Notes: a model not told the origin generated them from the sequence alone. A stretch of 64,000 bases of DNA from Capnocytophaga granulosa ATCC 51502 (GCF_000411115.1 NZ_KE150255.1:238490-302489); one strand, 5' to 3'; counted from the first letter of the stretch, positions 23,576-31,278 are shown. Translations and numbers: made by a program.

Positions 23576-23583
23576 CAAAGGTA
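23576..23583 (-). promoter_or_regulatory. Promoter of the 23.5 kb putative small RNA
   Basis: Minus-strand TACCTTTG followed by CACACTGG, with no protein gene downstream before the terminator. Confidence 0.5.
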
Positions 23584-23692
23584 CGATTATTTTTTAAGCT
23601 GGCAAAGGGATTTTGTTCGACATTCAACTAAAGAAGACAACTTTCTAAAGAATAAAATGCAAATTTTATTTGTGTATATGGGAATATTTTGT

Positions 23693-23700
23693 TAATTTTG
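23693..23700 (+). promoter_or_regulatory. Promoter of the MBL-fold gene
   Basis: TAATTTTG followed by CATCG, about 70 bases before the ATG at 23772. Confidence 0.5.
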
Positions 23701-23771
23701 CATCGTTTAAGAACTCTTCGTTTTCTCATTTTGTTAGAATGAAATCATTTTAATCTCTAAAAAACCTAATT

Positions 23772-24881
23772 ATGATTCAAAGAATTTTTCATCCAGTAGG
23801 CCAAGGTGCTTTTTATTCTGAAAGACATGAAAATCATAACATTGTCTATGATTGCGGGAGTATGAATGTTAGTAAGGGTAAAAAAGTTGTATCTCAAAGT
23901 TTTAGCAAAGATGATATAATTGACATTCTTTTCATCTCGCACTTTGACTATGATCATGTATCTCTAATTGAAGACTTAAAGACAACAGTAAAAGAAATCA
24001 GAAATGTTGTAATACCTTTGTTACATCGCAATGAAAAGATTTTATTATCTAATGTGTTTAAGGCTTTAGGAGAATACTCTTTAGCCTCCTTAGTGGATAA
24101 TCCTAATAAATTCTTTGGAGCAGAAACTCGTATTATTAGCGTCCAAGTATATAAGAAAAAGATAAATTCTGAAAAAGGGGAAACTACGAATATAAAAACC
24201 ATTAATTTGACAGATATAGAGCAAAACCGAAAGATACCAAGCGGAACTCCTATAACCATAGAAAATTATTCTGATTGGGTATTTATCCCTTTTAACTATA
24301 AATACAAAGATCGAAATAAAGAATTTCTTGATAATTTAAAAGACGATGAGATCGAGAAACTTAAAAGCTCTGAGCATATTTTTGACTTAGAATTTCGAAA
24401 CAAAATAAAGACGGTATATAAAGAAATCAATGGTAATATTAATGAAAATTCCATGTTCTTATATTCAGGTCCTACCGAAAAGAATTTAACCTTTCAAGAT
24501 TTATATTGGGAAAATCATATTTTTAACAACTTTCCTTGTTATTTTTTCTCTTCTATTTTCGGTATATCTAAAAAAGTAGGCTGCTTATACACTGGCGATG
24601 GGAAGTTAAATTTTGTAGATGAAGAAAAGATATATGAAAAATATTGGGACTTAATAGGAACAATCCAAATACCTCACCATGGAAGCCTAGCATCTTTTGA
24701 CAATAAGATACTTAAAGACAATAAATTTATTTGTCCTTTTTCTGTTGGGAAGGACAATCCTTATGGGCATCCTTCTATAAAAGTAATTAGTGAAATATTA
24801 TCACACAAGAGTTACCCTATATATGTAACAGAAGATATTGATAGTATATTTATTGAAATAATTGAAAAAAATAAAGAGTAA
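23772..24881 (+). CDS. MBL-fold metallohydrolase (ComEC C-terminal-like)
   Basis: A 369-residue stand-alone metallo-beta-lactamase fold protein without signal peptide. The metal motif is FISHFDYDHVSL (H57, D59, D61, H62). YDCGSM near residue 26 and LYTGDGKL near residue 272 are further typical positions, and IQIPHHGSLASF near residue 300 is the ComEC/Rec2-like signature. The insert between motifs (about residues 120-230) is Lys-rich and unusual. Such proteins often act on nucleic acids or nucleotides, but no partner is evident. It is AT-rich compared with the core genes and faces the terminator end of the AAA+ operon. Confidence 0.75.
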   Translation: MIQRIFHPVGQGAFYSERHENHNIVYDCGSMNVSKGKKVVSQSFSKDDIIDILFISHFDYDHVSLIEDLKTTVKEIRNVVIPLLHRNEKILLSNVFKALGEYSLASLVDNPNKFFGAETRIISVQVYKKKINSEKGETTNIKTINLTDIEQNRKIPSGTPITIENYSDWVFIPFNYKYKDRNKEFLDNLKDDEIEKLKSSEHIFDLEFRNKIKTVYKEINGNINENSMFLYSGPTEKNLTFQDLYWENHIFNNFPCYFFSSIFGISKKVGCLYTGDGKLNFVDEEKIYEKYWDLIGTIQIPHHGSLASFDNKILKDNKFICPFSVGKDNPYGHPSIKVISEILSHKSYPIYVTEDIDSIFIEIIEKNKE

Positions 24882-24907
24882 TACTTTTGTACATTAGAGG
24901 TAAAAAT

Positions 24908-25076
24908 GCGAATCAATAGTTAAAAATATCTGTATAATCTAATTCGTTAAGACGCAATAAATTGCGTCTCTACGGATGACTACGCTCATCAGGAGTTGTC
25001 TTAGCCAGCGTTAGGATAGAGACGCAATTTATTGCTTCTTAGAAAGTTAGCAAATAATATTTTAACTATTAATTCG
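24908..25076. repeat. MITE-like palindromic element, copy 2
   Basis: Bounded by GCGAATCAATAGTTAAAA and TTTTAACTATTAATTCG with the inner GACGCAATAAATTGCGTC pair. It sits between the MBL-fold gene and the terminator of the AAA+ operon. Confidence 0.88.
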
Positions 25077-25125
25077 AATTAGAAATAAAACATCTCCCTC
25101 TCTTACAAAAAAAGAAAATTTAAAA

Positions 25126-25157
25126 ATAGTAGGCTTACCTTGCGGCAAGCCTACTAT
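25126..25157 (-). terminator. Terminator of the eight-gene AAA+ operon
   Basis: A 14-bp stem (ATAGTAGGCTTACC at 25126-25139 with 25144-25157, one mismatch) with a 4-base loop, followed on the minus strand by TTTTTAAATTTTC. It begins 4 bases after the ATPase stop. Confidence 0.85.
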
Positions 25158-25161
25158 AATT

Positions 25162-26457
25162 TTAGGAGTTTTCCTCCTTACTCTCCTCTTGTTTTTCTTC
25201 AGTATTTTCTGTTTTTTCTGGAGTATTTTCAGACTTCTCTTGTGCGAGTTTTTCCTTAATCTTGCTCTCTATCCTTTCCTTTACTTCCTTACTAATGCTT
25301 CCTTTTTGTTTTCGCTCTTGCTCGAATTTCTCAAGCCGCTCTTTATGTTTTTGGAAACCTTCAAGAAAAACTGCTTCACCAATCGTTTCAGTAGATTGTT
25401 GTACTGCACTCGTAAGGCTTTCCAAAACTGCATTCTTTATCTCTCGTCCTGAAAATCCTTCTGAAATCTCAGCTAATTTCTTACAGAGTTCCTCTCGGTT
25501 TACTTCCTCTGAAAAAGGCACTTTAGAAGGGATCGTAATCGCGATAATAGCCTCTCTATTTTCTAAAGTAGGCAGGTCAAAATGAATATGCTTCAAAATA
25601 CGAGATTCAAAAGCCTTGTCATAATTATCTGCCAAGTTGGTTGCAAAGATCACTACCCCTTCAAAATCCTCTAAAAGAATAAGCATTTGACTTCTAAGAG
25701 AGTTAATTGCTTGGTCGGAGCTACTAGATACATTCTGAATACGCTTGCCCAAGAAAGAATCTGCCTCATCAAAGAAAAGTACAGCATCTGATTCTTTAGC
25801 TGTATTGAAAGCCTTGAATAGGTTCTTAGGGGCATCCCCTACATATTTGGATTCAATTTCTGCATAATTAACGGCAAGAATATTCTTGTTCAACATCTTA
25901 GCAACCGCATGAGAGACCATTGTCTTCCCTGTTCCTGGTGGTCCATAGAAGTTTAAAATAAGCTTAGGCTTGGCATCCACTTCCTCAAATCCCCAATCCT
26001 CATAAATACGTTTTTGATTTTCTATAAGTGCAAGAGATAGGAGTATGTCTTCCTTTACTGAAGGAGGCAGGATTACTCGCTCTAAAGCAAATTTAGGTAC
26101 TTGTGGAATAAAAACCATTTCTTCTTGCTTCCCATTATTAGAAGCCGTATTTGATTTTTGTCCTTCCATTTTTTCCTTATTTTTAAAGATATAAACATTA
26201 GGCAAATCCTTAATAAAGTCCTTATAGTCTCTAAGGATTAGGTTCTTACGAAAGTAAAGAGCCTCCTCTAACTTTCTGTTTTCTTTATAAAGGTCTTCTT
26301 CTATAAGAATTCCTACCCTATTGGATATTTTTATCTCATAGAATTTACCTGTTCTCTTATTGAAGTCTTCTAAAAAGTAAAGCCCTTCCTGCACTTCTGT
26401 GGCAGTAGTCTTTATCTTTTGGATAACTTCAAGAACTTTTGGTGAGTATTCATTCAT
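25162..26457 (-). CDS. AAA+ ATPase of the classic (katanin/FtsH-like) clade
   Basis: A 431-residue soluble AAA+ ATPase. An N-terminal domain (about 1-125) of unknown type precedes the module. Walker A is GPPGTGKT at 172-179. The pore-loop motif KYVGDAP is at 204-210, Walker B VLFFDEAD at 226-233, sensor 1 is N274 in FATNLAD, and the arginine finger is R286 in SRILKH. The C-terminal tail is a Lys/Glu-rich coil. The aromatic-hydrophobic pore loop suggests that it threads or remodels proteins. It is the last gene of an operon whose preceding four products share one C-terminal module, which are attractive substrates or partners. Confidence 0.85.
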   Translation of the reverse strand: MNEYSPKVLEVIQKIKTTATEVQEGLYFLEDFNKRTGKFYEIKISNRVGILIEEDLYKENRKLEEALYFRKNLILRDYKDFIKDLPNVYIFKNKEKMEGQKSNTASNNGKQEEMVFIPQVPKFALERVILPPSVKEDILLSLALIENQKRIYEDWGFEEVDAKPKLILNFYGPPGTGKTMVSHAVAKMLNKNILAVNYAEIESKYVGDAPKNLFKAFNTAKESDAVLFFDEADSFLGKRIQNVSSSSDQAINSLRSQMLILLEDFEGVVIFATNLADNYDKAFESRILKHIHFDLPTLENREAIIAITIPSKVPFSEEVNREELCKKLAEISEGFSGREIKNAVLESLTSAVQQSTETIGEAVFLEGFQKHKERLEKFEQERKQKGSISKEVKERIESKIKEKLAQEKSENTPEKTENTEEKQEESKEENS

Positions 26458-26460
26458 GAA

Positions 26461-26946
26461 TTATATGAGTACTAATTTATTTTTATTCAATTCTCTATCA
26501 AGCTCAGGGTCTATCGAATTATAACTAACCTTTTCAGCATAGTGTACTTCTCCATTCCCAAATACCCCTAAAATAGTCTCATTAGGATTTTCACGAGATA
26601 TGAAACCTCTTTCCAATCCAATATCCATAAATGTTTCATTCTTTATTCTACTACCTATAAAAGAACTCATCCCTTTAAAAACTTTTTTCTGTTTTGCTTT
26701 TTCAGAAGTATTAGGTGTCCTTTTCCAATTATTATAATCTGTTCTTATCTCTCTATCTGCATTTGTTCTATTGAAAAATGTAAAAGATATAAAGGTTAAA
26801 CTCTTAAACATATCCCCAATAAGATTTGCCCCTTGTTTTACAAGCTCCGGATTTTTAACTGCAAAATTAGCAACCTGTGCTGCTGTTGAATTGGGCTTAT
26901 TTAGGATATCATCTCCTATTTTTAGTAATAAATTAAATAAATTCAT
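26461..26946 (-). CDS. Tag-module protein 4, with hydrophobic segment
   Basis: A 161-residue protein. The N-terminal part has a helical segment (STAAQVANFAVKNPELVKQG) and a short hydrophobic stretch, DMFKSLTFISFTFF. The last 45 or so residues (NPNETILGVFGNGEVHYAEK, then SIDPELDRELNKNKLVLI) follow the pattern of the shared C-terminal module of the three upstream genes, though the FGDKEM core is diverged to NKNKLVLI. It lies 3 bases upstream of the AAA+ gene and 7 bases after its predecessor. No known family recognised. Confidence 0.6.
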   Translation of the reverse strand: MNLFNLLLKIGDDILNKPNSTAAQVANFAVKNPELVKQGANLIGDMFKSLTFISFTFFNRTNADREIRTDYNNWKRTPNTSEKAKQKKVFKGMSSFIGSRIKNETFMDIGLERGFISRENPNETILGVFGNGEVHYAEKVSYNSIDPELDRELNKNKLVLI

Positions 26947-26953
26947 ATCTTAT

Positions 26954-27331
26954 CTATTTTAAAATAATCATTTCTTTATCTCCAAAAGCATCCTTTAAGT
27001 TACTATCTATTTCCTTTGTAGCAACAATTAGGGTGTTATCTTCTAATATCTCTTCTTTACTTTCATTATAGTACGTAAGAACAAAATATTTAAAGCCTTC
27101 TTCAAAAACGATTCCATAGTCATTTGATTCTTTGATAGGAAACATTACAGGTTTATTATCTTTAATACTTACTCCCTGCTTTACAAAATACTCTTTTACA
27201 TAATGAAGCGTTAATTTTTCCACCTTATCTTGTTTCAGTTCTGAAACTTTTTTTGTATTTCTTCTTAGAAGGAAATAAGCAGTAATTCCTCCTAATACAA
27301 CTACTGATGAAATTATAGCAAATGTTTTCAT
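26954..27331 (-). CDS. Tag-module protein 3, membrane-anchored
   Basis: A 125-residue protein with one N-terminal membrane helix (residues 4-21, FAIISSVVVLGGITAYFLL) followed by RRNTKK, so the rest probably faces the cytoplasm. The C-terminal module reads YFVLTYYNESKEEILEDNT, then KEIDSNLKDAFGDKEMIILK. The last nine residues match the ends of the two preceding gene products almost exactly. No homology to a named family is recognised. Part of the AAA+ operon. Confidence 0.65.
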   Translation of the reverse strand: MKTFAIISSVVVLGGITAYFLLRRNTKKVSELKQDKVEKLTLHYVKEYFVKQGVSIKDNKPVMFPIKESNDYGIVFEEGFKYFVLTYYNESKEEILEDNTLIVATKEIDSNLKDAFGDKEMIILK

Positions 27332-27343
27332 TAGCGTATATTT

Positions 27344-27706
27344 TTAAGTTAAAACAATCATTTCTTTATTACCAAATCGAGATTTAGTCTCTTCATCCAG
27401 CTTTCCAGCTTCTATAATCTCTGTTTCTTCTTCTATGATTTCTCCTGTTGATTCATCATAGAATGTATTAGCTATATAATCCTTATTATCATCCAATCCA
27501 ATAGAAATCTCATTATATTGCCCCTGCTCCATTAAAGACTTAAGTTTTACAGATACAGCCTTAATGTTTGGATGCTGCTGTTTTACTCTATTATATCTTG
27601 CTTTGAACCAATTTACAAGATTTGCAAAGAAATTGAATATAGCAACAGCAATTTTTTTAATAAAATCCCATGCTTTTTTAAAGAAATCTATAAGTATATC
27701 CAACAT
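27344..27706 (-). CDS. Tag-module protein 2, amphipathic/hydrophobic N-terminus
   Basis: A 120-residue protein starting at the ATG of MLDILIDFFKKAWDFIKK; a TTG six codons upstream would overlap the previous gene and is rejected. The first 40 residues are hydrophobic and amphipathic helices (IAVAIFNFFANLVNWF), suggesting membrane association. The C-terminal module is YIANTFYDESTGEIIEEETE, then KLDEETKSRFGNKEMIVLT. It shares this module with its neighbours in the AAA+ operon. Function unknown. Confidence 0.63.
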   Translation of the reverse strand: MLDILIDFFKKAWDFIKKIAVAIFNFFANLVNWFKARYNRVKQQHPNIKAVSVKLKSLMEQGQYNEISIGLDDNKDYIANTFYDESTGEIIEEETEIIEAGKLDEETKSRFGNKEMIVLT

Positions 27707-27710
27707 AATT

Positions 27711-28133
27711 TTACAATTTAACAATTAACAATTCCTTATCACCGAAGGCCTCCCTTAATGTTTCTGCCATTATATCACAACGAACACAGATAATTTTATT
27801 CATATCCAAAGCTTGCTTATCTTGATCCATATATTGTAGGTACAGCTCTAATTTATCCTTCTTATTGCGTCCACCATTAAGTACTGCTAAGAACTTAGCA
27901 TCTTCCACTTTTGTTTCTCTGATAATCTCCTTAAGATTTTCCATATCCAACTTTTCCGTGCTAATCATTTCACAGGGCAAATCGGTAGCATCTTTGACTC
28001 TCTGAGAGAGGTCTTCTATTGCTTCTAGTATTCGACTCTGGAATTTTTCCATCATCATAGTAAGTTTTTCAAGATTTTCCTCTGCAAAAAAATCTTGTAT
28101 TTTACCCACCGTTTTTTCGAAATTTAGTTTCAT
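27711..28133 (-). CDS. Tag-module protein 1, coiled-coil
   Basis: A 140-residue soluble protein. The first 60 residues are helical with a coiled-coil look (ENLEKLTMMMEKFQSRILEA, then EDLSQRVKDATDL). The C-terminal part is LELYLQYMDQDKQALDMNK, then DIMAETLREAFGDKELLIVKL. The FGDKE core is shared with the next two gene products. It has no membrane segment, so the tag is found on both soluble and membrane proteins of this operon. No known family recognised. Confidence 0.62.
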   Translation of the reverse strand: MKLNFEKTVGKIQDFFAEENLEKLTMMMEKFQSRILEAIEDLSQRVKDATDLPCEMISTEKLDMENLKEIIRETKVEDAKFLAVLNGGRNKKDKLELYLQYMDQDKQALDMNKIICVRCDIMAETLREAFGDKELLIVKL

Positions 28134-28157
28134 TTTAAATTTATTTTAATTAAACAA

Positions 28158-28850
28158 TTATTTTTCTATTAATCTGCTTTTATATATACACCAAATATCT
28201 TTATTTTCATAAAGAGAGAGAGAGCCTTTAGGAATTTCAATATTTACATTTAAGTTAGGAAAAACATGAGACCTACCAAGTGTTGGAGAAATCTTACCCC
28301 TCATTATTATTGTATTCAGAGAAGAACATTCATAGAAAGCATAATCTCCAATTTTTGTTATATATTCCCCTATCTCTATTCTCTCTAATTTATTACAATT
28401 ACGAAAAGCTCTGTCCCCTATGGTATTTATATCATTAGGCAATGAGATAAGGACTAAGGAAGAACAATTACAAAATGCTCCTTCCTTAATATCCCTTAAT
28501 GATACTCCTGTATCCCTACTCAAGAATCTAACTGAACTTAATTTTTTACAATTTTGAAATGCTTCTTTCCCTATATTTTTTATATTATTAGGTAATTCAA
28601 CAGTGGTCAAAGAACTACAATTCTCAAAAGCTCCTTTCTCTATCTCTATTAAAGAATCGCATAATACAATAGTATCAATAGTATTTTTATACTGTTGAAT
28701 GGTTGATGAGGTAATTTTCTTATCTTGAATTTGGATACTTCCATAAGGTAAGTTTCCACCATTATAGACCTTAATGGAAATTAGAGTATTCAAACCTTTA
28801 AATACTTCTCTTTCTATTTTTTGTGCTTTTTCTAATACAATTGTTGTCAT
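28158..28850 (-). CDS. BspA-type leucine-rich repeat protein
   Basis: A 230-residue protein with about five LRR_5 repeats of roughly 23 residues, for example IEKGAFENCSSLTTVELPNN, IGKEAFQNCKKLSSVRF and IGDRAFRNCNKLERIEI. There is no signal peptide, so unlike most BspA proteins it is probably cytoplasmic. The N-terminal MTTIVLEKAQKIEREVFKGL already has a half repeat. Such repeats mediate protein binding. It lies 24 bases upstream of the tag-module gene run, within the same operon. Confidence 0.78.
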   Translation of the reverse strand: MTTIVLEKAQKIEREVFKGLNTLISIKVYNGGNLPYGSIQIQDKKITSSTIQQYKNTIDTIVLCDSLIEIEKGAFENCSSLTTVELPNNIKNIGKEAFQNCKKLSSVRFLSRDTGVSLRDIKEGAFCNCSSLVLISLPNDINTIGDRAFRNCNKLERIEIGEYITKIGDYAFYECSSLNTIIMRGKISPTLGRSHVFPNLNVNIEIPKGSLSLYENKDIWCIYKSRLIEK

Positions 28851-28877
28851 CTAAAACAAATTACAGAAATTAGTCTT

Positions 28878-29099
28878 TTACCCTATTTTCACTACTTTCA
28901 GTACCGCTCCCAAGGTTTGGAAGATACTACTGATATTGATACCATATACACGCTGAAAGACAGCGATTACGTCTTTTCCGCCGTTTACTGAAACGGGATT
29001 GGTAGTGGTCTGAGTTGGGATCACAACTTGCATCCCTGGTTCTAAACGGATACCATTGGAGGCTACCGTCCTACTTACTGTTACTTGATACAGAGGCAT
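28878..29099 (-). CDS. DUF6140-like small protein
   Basis: A 73-residue protein that begins MPLYQVTVSRTVASNGIRLE and contains NPVSVNGGKDVIAVFQRVYGI. To my recollection this pattern (V-x-V-x-R-T, G-I-x-L-E-x-G-M, V-x-x-N-G-G-K) matches a Bacteroidota family of unknown function, DUF6140; I cannot check it here. The C-terminus LGAVLKVVKIG ends in a hydrophobic/Lys strand a little like those of the tag-module proteins. Second gene of the AAA+ operon. Confidence 0.6.
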   Translation of the reverse strand: MPLYQVTVSRTVASNGIRLEPGMQVVIPTQTTTNPVSVNGGKDVIAVFQRVYGINISSIFQTLGAVLKVVKIG

Positions 29100-29153
29100 G
29101 GTTTTAATTATTAATGGTTAATTGTCAATTGTTAATTTAGTGGTTAGTATTCC

Positions 29154-29453
29154 TCAATTGTTAAATAGCTTCACAATCAGGGTTCCTAAGAGTAGAATTA
29201 GGAGAATACTGATAACTCCAAAGATGATCACTGCCCATTTGACAAACTTTAGCAGCTGGGCAAGGCTACTATTCCCCTCAGAGGCATAGCCTTGTAATAG
29301 GTTTAGTCCTACTATTGTAATGATGAAGAAATCATCTACCCAGCCTACTATAGGAATATCAGGAACTATATCCACTGGACTTAGCAGGTAGGCTATTGAT
29401 AAGAACATCAATACCCAATCGGCCGTATGGCCTTGTTTAACTGTTGTACTCAT
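29154..29453 (-). CDS. YkvA/DUF1232 family membrane protein
   Basis: A 99-residue protein, first gene of the AAA+ operon. The DUF1232 signature is AYLLSPVDIVPDIPIVGWVDD near residues 22-42, followed by a hydrophobic stretch, and a second membrane segment lies near residues 70-93 (WAVIIFGVISILLILLLGTLI). DUF1232 proteins are small membrane proteins of unknown function. The operon promoter lies about 58 bases upstream (29511-29518). Confidence 0.82.
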   Translation of the reverse strand: MSTTVKQGHTADWVLMFLSIAYLLSPVDIVPDIPIVGWVDDFFIITIVGLNLLQGYASEGNSSLAQLLKFVKWAVIIFGVISILLILLLGTLIVKLFNN

Positions 29454-29510
29454 AATTTGGTGATTAATTGTTAGTCGTTAGTCGCTTGTCACTAACTTTG
29501 TTTCTTGGGG

Positions 29511-29518
29511 CAAAATTA
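29511..29518 (-). promoter_or_regulatory. Promoter of the AAA+ operon
   Basis: Minus-strand TAATTTTG followed by CCCC, upstream of the DUF1232 gene and downstream of the hairpin that ends the putative RNA at 29593. Confidence 0.5.
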
Positions 29519-29592
29519 CAATCCATGCTGGACAAACTACGACCAGCGATAAGTTAATTTCAAACTTTAACATTTTGTTTCCTATAGGACAT

Positions 29593-29850
29593 AAAAAAAG
29601 CGCGGCATTCCTTGTTGCTTGTACACGGAAGCCCGACCAAAGGCCTACACCAAAAGCAAAAGGAATGCCCACGCCTGAAACGTAGGCATCTCCACTTTAC
29701 TTTCCCTTGGTGTTGAAAAAATTGGTCGTATTTCCGTGTGGGGGAAAATATAAAGCGAAACGCTATTTTTAATGATTAATGATCAATCGTTAATGATTAA
29801 TAATCTTTATGATTACTTGTATTTCTGTATTTTTCTAATTATAAATTGAA
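29593..29850 (-). ncRNA. Putative structured RNA upstream of the AAA+ operon
   Basis: On the minus strand a TATCTTTG promoter (29854-29861) is followed by about 250 bases. These end in a large hairpin with perfect 10-bp base AAGGAATGCC/GGCATTCCTT (29660-29669 with 29604-29613), then GCGC and a run of seven U. The apical part has further pairing (GGTGTAGGCCTTTGGTCGGG). Short frames inside (MPTFQAWAFLLLLV, then KQQGMPRFF) resemble peptides that I recall being annotated as tiny hypothetical proteins in other Bacteroidota. That would fit a conserved RNA misread as protein. It might instead be an attenuator-like leader for the operon. Confidence 0.5.
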
Positions 29851-29853
29851 GTG

Positions 29854-29861
29854 CAAAGATA
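29854..29861 (-). promoter_or_regulatory. Promoter of the putative structured RNA
   Basis: Minus-strand TATCTTTG followed by CACTTC. Confidence 0.55.
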
Positions 29862-29977
29862 GTGAAAATTTTTGTAAGTCAAAAGAAAAAATTTATATTT
29901 TTCAAGTGGTCAAACTATGTCCATTTTGTTAATTTGTTAATGCGCTAATTGACCTATGAGTTTATTAGCCGAATTTG

Positions 29978-30302
29978 CTATTTAGTTCTTGGAGTATAGC
30001 TCCAAATAATATCCTCTTTTTCTTCTGGAGTTAGCAGACCATCATCTAAGTTTCGTAGGCGCTCTGTTGCTCAGGAGTAAGGTAGTCGTTGTATTGCATA
30101 TAGATATCATAGGCGGGCCAACAAATCCCTCTCTGTAGCACTTATCTGCTTGGTCAAGGGCGGCGGCTATCTCTGCTGTAGGGGTAGGGCGGGGTGCTAA
30201 CGCTACAAGCAACTCCCTAAAGAAATCCTCCGAGTGCTGCCCATAGGAAGGAATTATCCCTATGATAAATGGGGTCATTAACAAATAGATTCCTCGTTTC
30301 AT
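29978..30302 (-). pseudogene. Small secreted protein gene with frameshifts
   Basis: The first frame gives a signal peptide (MKRGIYLLMTPFIIGIIPSY, then GQ) and continues to CYREGFVG. It then shifts: the next plausible frame reads WPAYDIYMQYNDYLTPEQQ and a third gives DDGLLTPEEKEDIIWSYT. The two LTPE(Q/E) helices look like a repeated element. At least two indels are needed to join them, so the gene is probably dead. Confidence 0.55.
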
Positions 30303-30323
30303 AGTTTGTTCATTAAAAATTAA

Positions 30324-30342
30324 TGTTCACTGTTAGTGAACA
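30324..30342. repeat. Inverted repeat TGTTCACT-GTT-AGTGAACA
   Basis: A perfect 8-bp inverted repeat beside the start of the secreted-protein pseudogene, next to a TGTCTTTG box. CAGTGAACA recurs at 30351-30359. It could be an operator. Confidence 0.5.
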
Positions 30343-30422
30343 CACAAAGACAGTGAACATTTTATGCAATAAAGGCGAATTGTCTTGAATTTAAGGGCAA
30401 ATTGCTATTTGCCCCTACATGG

Positions 30423-31109
30423 TTAAAACTTCGGTTTGAGGCTATACTTGAGGTAGAATTTTTCAATGATGTCCTCTACTTCATCGGCAGTATCTACAAT
30501 TCTGAAGATATCCATATCCTTAGCAGCGATGTTGCCGAACTTGTCCAAGAGAACCTCCTTGATCCATGCTACCAATCCGCTCCAGAACTCGGAGCCTACT
30601 AAGATGATGGGGAAAGGTTCTATCTTAGTGGTCTGAATCAGGGTAATAGCTTCAAAAAGTTCGTCCATAGTACCAAAACCTCCTGGGAAAACGACAAAGG
30701 CTTGGGAGTAGCGAACGAACATGACCTTGCGAGCAAAAAAGTAGTTGAAATGCAGATTTTTATCTCTGTCTATATAAGGGTTGTCGTGTTGTTCAAAGGG
30801 GAGTTCTATATTGATTCCTACCGAAGCCCCCTCGCCCTGAGTAGCGCCTTTGTTGGCTGCTTCCATGATCCCTGGGCCGCCGCCTGTGATCACTCCAAAG
30901 CCCATGCCTACAATACGCTCGGCAATCTCTGTGGCCAAGTTGTAATACTTGCTATCGGGCTGGATACGGGCAGAGCCAAAAATAGAAATACAAGGGCCTA
31001 TAGCACTAAGACGTTCGTAGCCTGTGACAAATTCGCTCATGATCTTGAAGATCCCCCAAGCATCATGTTGTTGTAATTGAAATTCTTCAAATTGTCGTTT
31101 TTTTGTCAT
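30423..31109 (-). CDS. LOG family protein (TIGR00730, nucleoside 5'-monophosphate phosphoribohydrolase-like)
   Basis: A 228-residue cytoplasmic Rossmann-fold protein. The nucleotide-binding motif is VITGGGPGIMEAANKGA near residue 75 and the catalytic signature PGGFGTMDELFEAITLIQT near residue 142, both intact. Family members hydrolyse nucleotide monophosphates (AMP and cytokinin ribotides) to base plus ribose phosphate; many are mislabelled lysine decarboxylase. The N-terminal segment (HDAWGIFKIMSEFVTGYERL) is typical of the bacterial group. Its promoter box (minus-strand TACATTTG) is near 31223. Confidence 0.9.
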   Translation of the reverse strand: MTKKRQFEEFQLQQHDAWGIFKIMSEFVTGYERLSAIGPCISIFGSARIQPDSKYYNLATEIAERIVGMGFGVITGGGPGIMEAANKGATQGEGASVGINIELPFEQHDNPYIDRDKNLHFNYFFARKVMFVRYSQAFVVFPGGFGTMDELFEAITLIQTTKIEPFPIILVGSEFWSGLVAWIKEVLLDKFGNIAAKDMDIFRIVDTADEVEDIIEKFYLKYSLKPKF

Positions 31110-31152
31110 CTTTTATAATTGTTAATTATTAATTGTCAATTGTTAATTCAAG

Positions 31153-31187
31153 TTTCCCCATGCTGGCGCGAGCTTGCTGCTCATGCC
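31153..31187. repeat. Dispersed motif TTTCCCCnTGCTGGCGCGAG with hairpin, copy 2
   Basis: Same core as 21078-21124 followed by a GAGC-TTGCT-GCTC hairpin, downstream of a TTGTTAATT-type repeat tract. Confidence 0.5.
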
Positions 31188-31278
31188 TATAATGAACTTA
31201 TTGTTCTCTGCGAAAAGAGAAAGCAAATGTACCACTTTTTTTTGAGTTAAATATATTTTCACTAAAGTATTTTTTACG

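Noticed and set aside
25162..29453. AAA+ operon considered as a contractile injection system
   Set aside because: An AAA+ ATPase occurs in such systems, but no sheath, tube, baseplate or spike gene is present.
29478..29672. 64-residue frame (start MGIPFAFGVGLWSG)
   Set aside because: It runs through the hairpin of the putative RNA and has no promoter or family pattern; a structured RNA explains the region better.
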